Of a stretch of DNA of 64,000 bases, positions 39,319 through 46,476 are shown one piece after another (position 1 is the stretch's first letter; every line of letters starts with the position of its first letter). Source of the DNA: Gordonia zhaorongruii (GTDB taxonomy: Bacteria; Actinomycetota; Actinomycetes; Mycobacteriales; Mycobacteriaceae). The notes below the pieces were generated by a model, which was not told the origin of the DNA, searched no databases, and worked only from the letters and a program-made list of their open reading frames with translations. The position numbers and the translations under genes are program-made. The DNA lies in assembly GCF_007559005.1 (NCBI RefSeq), contig NZ_CP041763.1, forward strand, positions 1,210,463-1,274,462. The letters run 5' to 3'.

Positions 39319-41048
39319 ATGATACGAGTGCCCTTGAATTTCTACCTAGCCTTGCGCTGGGGAGGGTATTTAGAGTCGACACTGCGAGCGTGTGGGCGGA
39401 GGCTACCGATCACGATCGCCTGACTCGGGTGGGGGTCGGAAGCTTAATTGCCTTCCAGGGGTCGAATTCATCGGAGTATCTCGTGGGCATGCTCGACCGC
39501 GTGACGCGTGATCTTCAAGAGGAAGCGCTCCTAGAGGACCTTAACGAAGACGGTGTCGTCCCGGTAGAGGCACGTCAACGTGACCTCCTACGAGTTGTAC
39601 TTCTCGGCACATATCGAGAGGTAGACGGCACTAGAAGGAATACGTTCAAGCGGGGTGCTGATAGTTATCCGCTCGTGGAGACTCCTTGTTGGGTCATTGA
39701 TGGGCCGAACCTGCAGAATCTGATGGGCCTACTGACGCAACAGCTGGATCCGGAAAAGCAGCTTCAGCTCGGTACATTTGTTGCTGATTCCAGGGCTAGG
39801 GCTGTAGCGGATGGCGATCGACTATTCCAACGCCATGCAGCTCTTCTCGGAAGTACTGGTTCGGGAAAGAGCTGGTCTGTTGCTCTCATTCTTGAACGCG
39901 CCAAAGCCCTGGCTTTTCCAAACCTAATTGTCTTTGACATGCATGGTGAGTATGCACCACTCACCGAAGGACCAGACCCTATCGCACAAGGTTTTCGGAT
40001 CGCAGGGCCAGGCGACTCCGAAACCGACGGCCGTTCACTGTATCTGCCTTGGTGGCTTTTGAACCAAGAGGAAATGCAAGCACTTTTGCTGGACCGCTCT
40101 GAGACGAATGCACCGAATCAGGCTGCGCGATTGACTCATCACGTGCGTGAGCTCAAGCTGGAGCGATTGGAGGCAGTGGGAAAGACTGAGGTCGCTAGCC
40201 GATTTACGGTTGATAGCCCGGTCCCTTTTAGCCTTAGCAATCTCATTGCTCGACTTGAAGGGGATGACACGGAGATGGTCCCCGGGGCACGAGGGGAGAA
40301 GGCAGGACCATTTAATGGCCGATTAACGCGGTTCGTGGCCCGGCTCAGGGCCAGAACTGAGGATCGGCGATACGGGTTTATGTTCGGGCCTCCTGACGAG
40401 GCCGTTGGATATGAATGGCTTCACTGTCTTGCGAAAGACCTCCTCGGCACCAAGCAGGGTATCAAGGTCATCGACTTCAGTGAAGTTCCCAGCGACGTCC
40501 TGCCGATAGTCGTCGGTGTTCTCGCCCGCGTACTTTACGAAGTGCATTTCTGGACCGACGTAGAAAAGCGAACCCCGATCACCTTTGTGTGTGACGAAGC
40601 GCATCTGTACCTCCCTGCTAGGGTCGGCGACGCCGCCGAAGTTCGGGCACTTGACTCGTTTGAACGCATAGCTAAGGAGGGGCGTAAGTATGGGATCTCC
40701 TTGTTGGTAGTGAGCCAACGGCCTTCCGATGTCAGTAAAACGGTCCTGTCGCAATGCAACAACTTTATCGCTCTGAGATTGACAAACGACCAAGATCAAG
40801 CTGTGGTGAGGCGATTGATGCCGGACAGTATGGAGGGGATCGCAGCGGCTCTGCCCATGCTGGATGTGGGCGAGGCACTGGTGCTTGGGGATGCGCTTGT
40901 TCTTCCGACGCGTATTCGCCTCGATATCCCATCAATCAAGCCCAGTAGTGCCACAAAGAATTTTTGGACTGAATGGAATGAGTCTGAAGTTCAAGATGCT
41001 GATCTAGTTTCTGCAGTAGAAGCAATGCGGATGCAATCACGTCCTTAA
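39315..41048 (+). CDS. HerA-type ATPase of the SIR2-HerA defence system
   Basis: 577 residues of the HerA/FtsK-like ATPase class. An N-terminal beta-barrel (HAS-like, about 1-110) is followed by Walker A GSTGSGKS at 179-186, VFDMHGEYAPL near 207, Walker B FVCDEAHLY with Asp-Glu at 427-428, and SQRPSDVSKTVLSQCNNFIALRLT with the arginine and sensor residues. The family forms hexamers; in the defence context it assembles with the SIR2 effector. The ATG lies inside the sir2 stop (ATGA), enforcing joint translation. The low G+C and the isolated two-gene layout agree with horizontal gain. No third gene follows on the same strand. Confidence 0.92.
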   Translation: MNDTSALEFLPSLALGRVFRVDTASVWAEATDHDRLTRVGVGSLIAFQGSNSSEYLVGMLDRVTRDLQEEALLEDLNEDGVVPVEARQRDLLRVVLLGTYREVDGTRRNTFKRGADSYPLVETPCWVIDGPNLQNLMGLLTQQLDPEKQLQLGTFVADSRARAVADGDRLFQRHAALLGSTGSGKSWSVALILERAKALAFPNLIVFDMHGEYAPLTEGPDPIAQGFRIAGPGDSETDGRSLYLPWWLLNQEEMQALLLDRSETNAPNQAARLTHHVRELKLERLEAVGKTEVASRFTVDSPVPFSLSNLIARLEGDDTEMVPGARGEKAGPFNGRLTRFVARLRARTEDRRYGFMFGPPDEAVGYEWLHCLAKDLLGTKQGIKVIDFSEVPSDVLPIVVGVLARVLYEVHFWTDVEKRTPITFVCDEAHLYLPARVGDAAEVRALDSFERIAKEGRKYGISLLVVSQRPSDVSKTVLSQCNNFIALRLTNDQDQAVVRRLMPDSMEGIAAALPMLDVGEALVLGDALVLPTRIRLDIPSIKPSSATKNFWTEWNESEVQDADLVSAVEAMRMQSRP

Positions 41049-41693
41049 GCAAGACAGCGTAGAGGAGAGCGAGTACAGTTTCGCGGAATTCTCGGCACCC
41101 TTCAAGCCCTTTGACTCTTCTCAAGCCGTTACAAAGCGCACCCCGACCTGTTTGTCGGTCTTCATGACGTGTTCGCAGCCATCCCCGTGGTTCGGCTCAC
41201 GTCTGATTGCCGAGGGCCTCGAAGTTGTCCGGAATCGTCTATCTCTGAGTCGACCTCTGAAAGAGTATTGATAGGCGGCGGCCGAACTTGCGATGTATTA
41301 TCTGGCGTACGTCTAAGTGGGTCCCGTGCTCTGCCGTTACGAATCATTATGCCCTCAAACGCATGCGACTAGGCCGAGCCGTTGCATAAGCGGAAGACTA
41401 GAAATATCCGTTCGATGTTGGAGTCAAACGTTGCTTGCCACCTTGACGGTCGCTCCGCGAGCCCAGATGGTCCGGAGAACGACCTGAGTTTTCCTGCCGG
41501 GGTACGAGAAAATCCCCCAAGTGCGCATCGTGGATAGGCGTGGGGGATGTAATGGAACCAGCATACCTGATCGGGCCTGCTTACCACGGTGCCGACGAGT
41601 ATCCTTCGCCAGGCGGCATCGCTGGCTCATCTACAGGGGTGCGGATGTAAGCTCATCGACTGTGCTAATCGAGCTCCAAGAATAAGCGTTGGA
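41049..41693. other. Gene-free gap after herA
   Basis: 645 bases between the stops of herA (+) and the HNH-like gene (-). Short open frames of 60-73 codons occur on both strands but none has a good ribosome site or a recognisable product. The stretch at about 41424-41600 (-) has the most protein-like composition (RSGMLVPLHPPRLSTMRTWG) and could be a fragment of a lost gene. No clear terminator was found. Confidence 0.5.
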
Positions 41694-42557
41694 TCACGAT
41701 AGCCTGTCGCTCCTATAGGCCGGCCGCGAAAGCCACTGCGAGAACCGTGCGAACCAACTTGGCTTGCGGGTGACGCCAGCGAAGAGGGACTTTTCATCTT
41801 TGAAACAATTCAGGACTGGCATCGGGAAGTGGAAGAATTGTGAACCTGGCTCGTCCGGCTTCTGACCCTCCGCCCACCACTGATACCGGACACCGACTGC
41901 CCCGACGTAGGCCGCCAAGACGTAACTTCTGAATTTAGTCCTCTCGGGATTGACTGTAACGAAGTCGGCGCTAAGTGTCAGTCCCTTACCGGCGACACGA
42001 TGGACGGAGTCTGTGGTTACAAGCGCCATGTGCGCATCAGGCATGTCGTCTGCACCGTCGAGGAACGTTCGCAGGGATTTTGGGACTGGCATGCCAGATC
42101 GAACCATTCTGCAACCGAAGTGTTTCGCGTAGTACCTCGCGAGGTCGAGAGTGTCCGTTTGCCAGGAGGCTCCGTAGATCTCTTCGAAATCGATTCCGGG
42201 AAGGATGCGGACTCGTGTAGAAGTCAGGTAGTCGGAGAACTTGTCGTAAGCTCGATCGAAGGGTTGAGATCGGGTGTTGTTGCAGACAGCACACATCGAC
42301 TTTTGAAACTTGACTACCCCGTAGCGATCGCGTTTGAGAGCTCCCTGCCCCCGGAGCTCTCTCATGCCCCTGTCACCAAACCAAACGAGCGTGTCATCGC
42401 CCATCATTCGAGCCAGATCGCTCCGCTTGTACTTGTGCTCACCGGTCGTAGCTGGCCTTTCGAGGCACCACCAGCACAGCGGGCGAGGACTCACCTTCAG
42501 ATGGTCAAATGCGCCAAGGGGCGGCATGTTCCGCGATTTGCCACGGTTCCTCGTCAT
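41694..42557 (-). CDS. HNH-like zinc-binding protein of unknown function
   Basis: 287 residues from ATG 42557 (MTRNRGKSRNMPPLGAFDHL); an ATG at 42581 is also possible. Near the N-terminus CWWCLERPATTGEHKYKR provides CxxC and a Glu-His. About 60 residues on, CAVCNNTRSQPFDRAYDKFSDYL provides a second CxxC with Asn and the Arg-x-Gln-Pro-Phe-Asp stretch. This is the pattern of HNH-type treble-clef proteins. The C-terminal 180 residues are unassigned. It may be a nuclease, possibly a stand-alone defence gene given its place beside SIR2-HerA and the OLD remnant; this is inference. A longer frame upstream to 42905 is a shadow of the OLD remnant. Confidence 0.65.
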   Translation of the reverse strand: MTRNRGKSRNMPPLGAFDHLKVSPRPLCWWCLERPATTGEHKYKRSDLARMMGDDTLVWFGDRGMRELRGQGALKRDRYGVVKFQKSMCAVCNNTRSQPFDRAYDKFSDYLTSTRVRILPGIDFEEIYGASWQTDTLDLARYYAKHFGCRMVRSGMPVPKSLRTFLDGADDMPDAHMALVTTDSVHRVAGKGLTLSADFVTVNPERTKFRSYVLAAYVGAVGVRYQWWAEGQKPDEPGSQFFHFPMPVLNCFKDEKSLFAGVTRKPSWFARFSQWLSRPAYRSDRLS

Positions 42558-42588
42558 GTCTGGATTATTACATCCAGTCATGACATAG

Positions 42589-43019
42589 ATGCGCCCGGCG
42601 TGCCCGCTTTCGTCTCCCTCCTCGGGCAGAAGGTATCGGTGACCGTGTTGTTCGACTCGGGCACCGAAGGAGGAGGGAAGGTAGAAGCGGCTATCAAAGC
42701 GAACAAGATCGCTGGAAAACGAGTCTTCTTCGTCGGATCGGTCCTCGAGCAGAAGCACAGCGACATCGAGAACCTGTTGACCGTCGGTGACTACCTTGGC
42801 CTGTACAACCAGGCGTTTGGCGGGTAGTACAAGGTCATGGATCTGCTCGACCATCCTGATCGAATGCTGCTTCGACGGGAAGCGCTGGGCGGTAACTTCG
42901 ACCACTGGCGACCGGCCGAAGTTCTCCTCCGTGACCCGTCCAAGGTCGAGAAGCTCTCACAAAGGACTTTTACGAACTTCGAGGAGCTCGCCAAAAGCAT
43001 CAACGCGACTCACGAGTGA
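42589..43019 (+). pseudogene. Remnant of an OLD-family (TOPRIM) nuclease C-terminus
   Basis: The + frame reads GVPAFVSLLGQKVSVTVLFD then SGTEGGGKVEAAIKANKIA and SVLEQKHSDIENLLTVGDYL. This resembles the TOPRIM domain of OLD-like ATP-dependent nucleases (LLDSD-x-EG and DIEDL-type acidic motifs). A TAG at 42825-42827 interrupts it, after which the same frame goes on with DHPDRMLLRREALGGNFDHW and FTNFEELAKSINATHE to a natural TGA. The ATPase half is missing; the left end is cut by the HNH-like gene. It is the scar of a lost nuclease gene, which could be of the Gabija GajA class or any OLD-type. Confidence 0.65.
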
Positions 43020-43119
43020 ACTCCCGCCCGAAGCACGACCGCTGGTTCCCTGCCTGATCGGGTCTAGGTCTTGCGGTGCAGGACCTTGTGATAACCGCGC
43101 TGGAATTGGAGGAAGGGCT

Positions 43120-43173
43120 ACCCAGGCCGGCACCATGGATGGCATCAGCGCCGCCCATGGTGTCGGCCTGGGT
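43120..43173. terminator. 19-bp inverted repeat between convergent genes
   Basis: ACCCAGGCCGGCACCATGG at 43120-43138 and its near-perfect complement at 43155-43173 (one mismatch) flank a 16-base spacer. It lies between the OLD remnant (+) and the GlcG-like gene (-), so a terminator role is likely; a terminal inverted repeat of a lost element is the alternative. Confidence 0.6.
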
Positions 43174-43197
43174 GGTACATTCCCAGACCCTCAACGC

Positions 43198-43599
43198 CTA
43201 GCCGATTGCAGTGCGGGCGATCTCGGCGTCTTGCTCTGGGGTCCCGCCCGAGACTCCGAGTGCACCGATGAGTCGACCGCTGTCGTCGACGATCGGAGCG
43301 CCGCCACCCATGAGGAGAAGTCCTCCGTTGGTGTGATCGAAGTGGGGGACTGGCTCGCCGAGTTGGAGTGGTGCGTTCAGGGTTTCGCTCGGTGCTTCGA
43401 ACATGATCGAGGTTCGCGATTTCGCTAGGGCGAGATCGTTGGAGGCCAGCCATGCACCGTCCATGCGCTCGAAGGCGACGAGATTTGCTCCGGCGTCAAG
43501 GATGGCGAAGACGGCATTCAGGCCGAGATCGCGGGCCTTCTCCTGGCCTGCGTCGATGATCTGCCTGGCTGCCTCAAGAGTGATCGTGGGGTGTGACAT
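43198..43599 (-). CDS. GlcG/HbpS-like (haem-degrading/-binding domain) protein
   Basis: 133 residues of the GlcG/HbpS family (ITLEAARQIIDAGQEKARDL, VFAILDAGANLVAFERMDGA, GGGAPIVDDSGRLIGALGVSGG and a C-terminal EQDAEIARTAIG). The family has haem- or cofactor-binding and unknown members; a specific ligand cannot be assigned. It follows the SDR gene by 30 bp on the same strand and is likely controlled with it by the divergent TetR. Confidence 0.85.
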   Translation of the reverse strand: MSHPTITLEAARQIIDAGQEKARDLGLNAVFAILDAGANLVAFERMDGAWLASNDLALAKSRTSIMFEAPSETLNAPLQLGEPVPHFDHTNGGLLLMGGGAPIVDDSGRLIGALGVSGGTPEQDAEIARTAIG

Positions 43600-43629
43600 G
43601 TGGTTCAGTCCCTTCTCTCAACGTTGACC

Positions 43630-44406
43630 TCAGGCCTTCTGAGTCCACTCGGTTTCCTGCCACTGCTTGGCGGCGTCGATGGTCTCCAGCGGTCGCATGG
43701 TCCGGTAGTCCGGGTCCTCGGCGATGATGGTCTCGACCATCGCGTCGACCATCTCCTGGGGATCGGCCTGGTCGGCCAGCGAGGGACCGAAGTCCGGCAT
43801 GGGGACGTGTGCGGTCTCGGCGTCGTGCCACTGCACGTAGCTTTCAGCGCCGGTGTCGTTGAATCCCGTACCAAAGACTCCGGGGTTGACGGTGGCGACC
43901 TTGATGCCGAACTGCTCCAGCTCGGCCTTCATGGAGCCAGCAACAGCCTCGATCGCGTGCTTGGTCGCGCAGTAGGCACCGAGGAACGGGACGACGAGGA
44001 TTCCGCCCATGGACGACGTCCACACGATTCGTCCGCTCTTGCGGGCGATCATTTTCGGTGTGATGGCCTGGACCAGTTCGAGGTGGCCGAACAGGTTGAT
44101 GTCGAACGATTCCCGAACGCGCTGCAGGGGGATGTCGACCATTGCTCCGCCTTCCATGACTCCGGCGTTGAGGACGAGGACGTCGACATCGAAGGAGCCG
44201 GCGTGGGCGATGTCTATCGGGTCGAGGAGGTTGAGTTTGATGACTGTGAGCTCGACACCAGCGGCTTCGGCATCTGCCCGGAGGCTGCGGACCTGTGGCC
44301 AGGTTTCTGCTGCTGCGACGACGTCGTGGCCTTGGCGGGCGAGTTCGAGAGCGGTTCCTTGTCCGAATCCGCTGCTGGCTCCGGTGATGAGGATCTTCTG
44401 GGACAT
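43630..44406 (-). CDS. Short-chain dehydrogenase/reductase
   Basis: A 258-residue classical SDR. The cofactor motif is TGASSGFGQG at 8-17, followed by NAG (LVLNAGVMEGG) and the catalytic triad Ser in WTSSMGG with YCATK. The acidic cofactor-specificity position after beta2 is not clear, so NAD versus NADP is open. It oxidises or reduces an unknown alcohol or ketone. It is divergent from a TetR gene across a 101-bp region with a palindromic operator. Confidence 0.9.
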   Translation of the reverse strand: MSQKILITGASSGFGQGTALELARQGHDVVAAAETWPQVRSLRADAEAAGVELTVIKLNLLDPIDIAHAGSFDVDVLVLNAGVMEGGAMVDIPLQRVRESFDINLFGHLELVQAITPKMIARKSGRIVWTSSMGGILVVPFLGAYCATKHAIEAVAGSMKAELEQFGIKVATVNPGVFGTGFNDTGAESYVQWHDAETAHVPMPDFGPSLADQADPQEMVDAMVETIIAEDPDYRTMRPLETIDAAKQWQETEWTQKA

Positions 44407-44420
44407 GAGTACTCCTATGA

Positions 44421-44440
44421 GTAACTATCTGGATACTTAC
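44421..44440. promoter_or_regulatory. TetR operator candidate between SDR and TetR genes
   Basis: GTAACTATCTGGATACTTAC is a 20-bp palindrome matching in 8 of 10 half-site positions. A second, inverted related half-site AACTAGATGGTTAC lies at 44478-44491, 16 bp before the tetR start. One site near each divergent start suggests repression of both genes. Confidence 0.5.
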
Positions 44441-44507
44441 GTACGAAAGCATGCCACATCCTGGGGTGCACGTCAATAACTAGATGGTTACCTATAGACT
44501 TGGGAGT

Positions 44508-45092
44508 ATGCCACCAGATGCCACCGATACCAAGCGCCGGATCCTCCTCGCGGCGCGGGCCGAGTTCGCCCAGTTTGGTCTGGCTGGTGCGCGGGTGGAC
44601 CGGATCGCCGAGGTCGGGCAGGTCAATAAGCGATCCATCTATGTTCACTTCGGACCGAAAGCTGACCTGTTCGACCTCGTGGTGGCGGCGGCACTGGGGG
44701 AGATGGCAGAAGAGGTGCCGTTCACTGCTGAGGACCTGCCGTCCTACGCTGGCGCACTGTTTGACTACTTGACAGTCCGGCCCGAGATCCTGCGGCTGAC
44801 CACGTGGGCGGGACTTGAGAGGTCCGAGGCCTCGCCGGGTGAGGTTCAGGCATACGCGCCCAAGGTGGAAGCGCTGGCAGAGTCGTTCGATGGTGCGGCG
44901 GTCGATGTTCTCTCATTGTTGCTCGGTCAGGTCACGTCTTGGCAGTACGTCTCCTCCGCGCTTCGTGCGCACGCATCGGAAGAGCCCTGGTCGGCTGAGC
45001 GTCTCCAGCGGCACCGTGGCCTGCTCATCGCATCAGTCGAAGCGCTCGTCGGAGTCGCGGGAGATAGGGCCCAGGGGTCTTCGGCGAGCTAA
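44508..45092 (+). CDS. TetR/AcrR family regulator
   Basis: 194 residues. The N-terminal HTH (TKRRILLAARAEFAQFGLAG to VNKRSIYVHFGPKADLFDLV) spans residues about 8-60; the ligand domain contains a TetR_C-like stretch (LTVRPEILRLTTWAGLERSEA). ATG 44508 starts just before the HTH; an upstream in-frame start at 44484 would cover the operator half-site. Divergence from the SDR-GlcG genes marks it as their likely local repressor. The inducer is unknown. Confidence 0.88.
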   Translation: MPPDATDTKRRILLAARAEFAQFGLAGARVDRIAEVGQVNKRSIYVHFGPKADLFDLVVAAALGEMAEEVPFTAEDLPSYAGALFDYLTVRPEILRLTTWAGLERSEASPGEVQAYAPKVEALAESFDGAAVDVLSLLLGQVTSWQYVSSALRAHASEEPWSAERLQRHRGLLIASVEALVGVAGDRAQGSSAS

Positions 45093-45568
45093 GGTCCGCC
45101 CCCACTTGGACGGGTGTGATGGGCTTGTTCGGTCGATTTCGGTGAGGCGCTCCTGCTGCCCACGTTCTCGTTCTTGACTTGCTGTCACACAGGCATCTCC
45201 TTCGTGAGACGAGAACCGACCGTCATGCACCTGCCAGTGGTCGGTTCTCAGAATGTCTGGCTCGTACGTCGAAGTCTCGCGACGGGCTTTAGGGACGCCG
45301 TGTGCCGTGCCTGTTGCTGATTTTGCTGGTTGCGTCGAAGCGCGAGGCCTGGAGTTGGAGGCCGAAGTGCCCCCGAACCTCAGGCTCGTTCGCGGAGCCG
45401 CCCCCCTCGGCGCTGCCATCTCAAGAGCGATCTGGGACGCGTAGATTCAGGTTGGGTACCCTGATATCTAACTTGTCCGACACATTCAACCTCGTAGACG
45501 ACTCGAGTCTCCAGTGAGAGAGCAGTCGACTCATGACTCGACTGACTGCACACAAACGTCACAGACTT
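45093..45568. other. Gene-free right end of the island
   Basis: 476 bases from the tetR stop to the mutM remnant. No credible gene; a 63-codon frame at 45253-45444 has no support. TCTGGCTCGTACGTCGAAG near 45254 and neighbouring tracts show no clear repeat with the left end. Confidence 0.5.
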
Positions 45569-45736
45569 GACGAGTCCGGATACTTCGAACGCTCGCTCAA
45601 CGCCTACGGTCGGGAAGGTCTGCCGTGCCGACGTTGTTCGGCTCCGATGAGGCGTGAAGCCTTCATGAATCGCAGTTCGTATTACTGCCCGCAGTGCCAA
45701 CGCGCGCCGCGAGCGGTCAGAAAGGGGACGAGATGA
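45569..45736 (+). pseudogene. Orphan 3' end of the native mutM
   Basis: The frame from Asp-Glu-Ser-Gly at 45569 encodes [18 protein letters not shown] and a full C4 zinc finger (CRRC ... CPQC) followed by a basic tail to TGA 45734-45736. High G+C and the ATGA overlap with the OsmC gene show that this is the chromosomal end of mutM left behind when the island entered. It lacks the catalytic domain and has no start of its own except an ATG at 45533 within the island. Confidence 0.85.
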
Positions 45737-46140
45737 CCGACCTGTGGGTGCAGCGCACCGGAACGCGCCGCTACACCGGACTGAGTTCGCGAGGCGCGGA
45801 GGTGCTCATCGGGTCGGACGACGTCGAGGGCGCGTTCACGCCGGGTGAACTGCTCAAGATCGCGCTCGCCGCATGCACCGGCATGTCCTCGGATCGCCCG
45901 CTGTCACGCAGGCTCGGCGACGATTACGACGCCACCGTCCGCGTATCGGGCGACGCCGACCGGGAGAACGAGGTGTACCCGAGGATCGAGGAGATCCTCG
46001 AGGTGGACCTGTCTGAACTGGACCCCGAGGCGGCGCAGCGCCTTCTCGTCGTGGTGGAGCGGGCTATCGACAAGGTCTGCACCGTCGGACGCACCGTGAA
46101 GGCGGGCGCTGAGGTGGATCTGGAGATCGTGACGGAATGA
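45733..46140 (+). CDS. OsmC family protein
   Basis: A 135-residue OsmC/Ohr-fold protein ([39 protein letters not shown]). It has the Cys of the AACTG motif; the second family Cys is in [13 protein letters not shown]. Such pairs reduce organic hydroperoxides. The start overlaps the mutM end by ATGA, so before the insertion it was translated with MutM, joining oxidative-damage repair with peroxide removal. It overlaps acyP by ATGA. Confidence 0.9.
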   Translation: MTDLWVQRTGTRRYTGLSSRGAEVLIGSDDVEGAFTPGELLKIALAACTGMSSDRPLSRRLGDDYDATVRVSGDADRENEVYPRIEEILEVDLSELDPEAAQRLLVVVERAIDKVCTVGRTVKAGAEVDLEIVTE

Positions 46141-46451
46141 CCGGGTCGGCGACCGGTGACGACATGGAGACCGGTGACGATGTGCAGCGGCTCAGTGCCT
46201 GGGTGCACGGTCACGTGCAGGGCGTCGGGTTCCGCTGGTGGACGCGTTCGCGGGCGCTGGAACTCGGTCTCGTTGGCCATGCGTCCAATCAGCGCGACGG
46301 CCGGGTGCACGTGGTCGCTGAAGGGTCGCGGGCCCAACTCGAGTCGCTGCTCGCCGCGCTCGAGTCCGGCAGCACTCCGGGGCGCGTCGACCTCGTCGTC
46401 CACGATTACGGACCGGCACGCGGAGACCACTGCACCTTCCTCGAACGCTGA
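46137..46451 (+). CDS. acyP: Acylphosphatase
   Basis: A 104-residue acylphosphatase. The signature is [19 protein letters not shown] with the catalytic Arg, and the Asn is in [16 protein letters not shown] nonconserved 15-residue N-terminus precedes the fold; a later ATG (DDMETGDD) is possible. It lies between OsmC and smc, as in other Mycobacteriales. Confidence 0.92.
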   Translation: MTGSATGDDMETGDDVQRLSAWVHGHVQGVGFRWWTRSRALELGLVGHASNQRDGRVHVVAEGSRAQLESLLAALESGSTPGRVDLVVHDYGPARGDHCTFLER

Positions 46452-46476
46452 GGTCCGGCGGGTAACCTGGAGCGTT

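Larger units (their letters stand above)
35289..45575. mobile_element. Accessory island inserted in the 3' part of mutM
   Basis: The left boundary is set where the complete mutM leaves native composition (codons for Gly-Gln-Ser-Gly, 35286-35297). The right boundary is where an orphan mutM 3' end resumes (Glu-Ser-Gly, 45572-45580). Joining 34572-35294 to 45575-45736 would give an uninterrupted 294-residue MutM directly before OsmC. The island is about 10.3 kb, visibly lower in G+C (about half in the SIR2-HerA part), and carries defence genes, two broken genes, regulators and long gene-free gaps. No integrase or transposase was found, so it may be a decayed or trans-mobilised element. The boundaries are good to about 10 bp. 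Confidence 0.75.

Noticed and set aside
37640-42827. UAG recoding (suppression or pyrrolysine-type) in the island because two genes carry single TAGs
   Set aside because: TAG is used as a normal stop by ftsY and others, and no suppressor tRNA or pyl gene is in view; decay is simpler. Kept only as a note in the mutM2 finding.
44407-44507. Leftward extension of the tetR gene to 44484
   Set aside because: It would place coding sequence over an operator half-site and the HTH fold begins right after ATG 44508.
35424-45568. An integrase or transposase for the island
   Set aside because: All open frames were read for tyrosine- or serine-recombinase and DDE motifs; none was seen. The excisionase-type HTH gene is not a recombinase.
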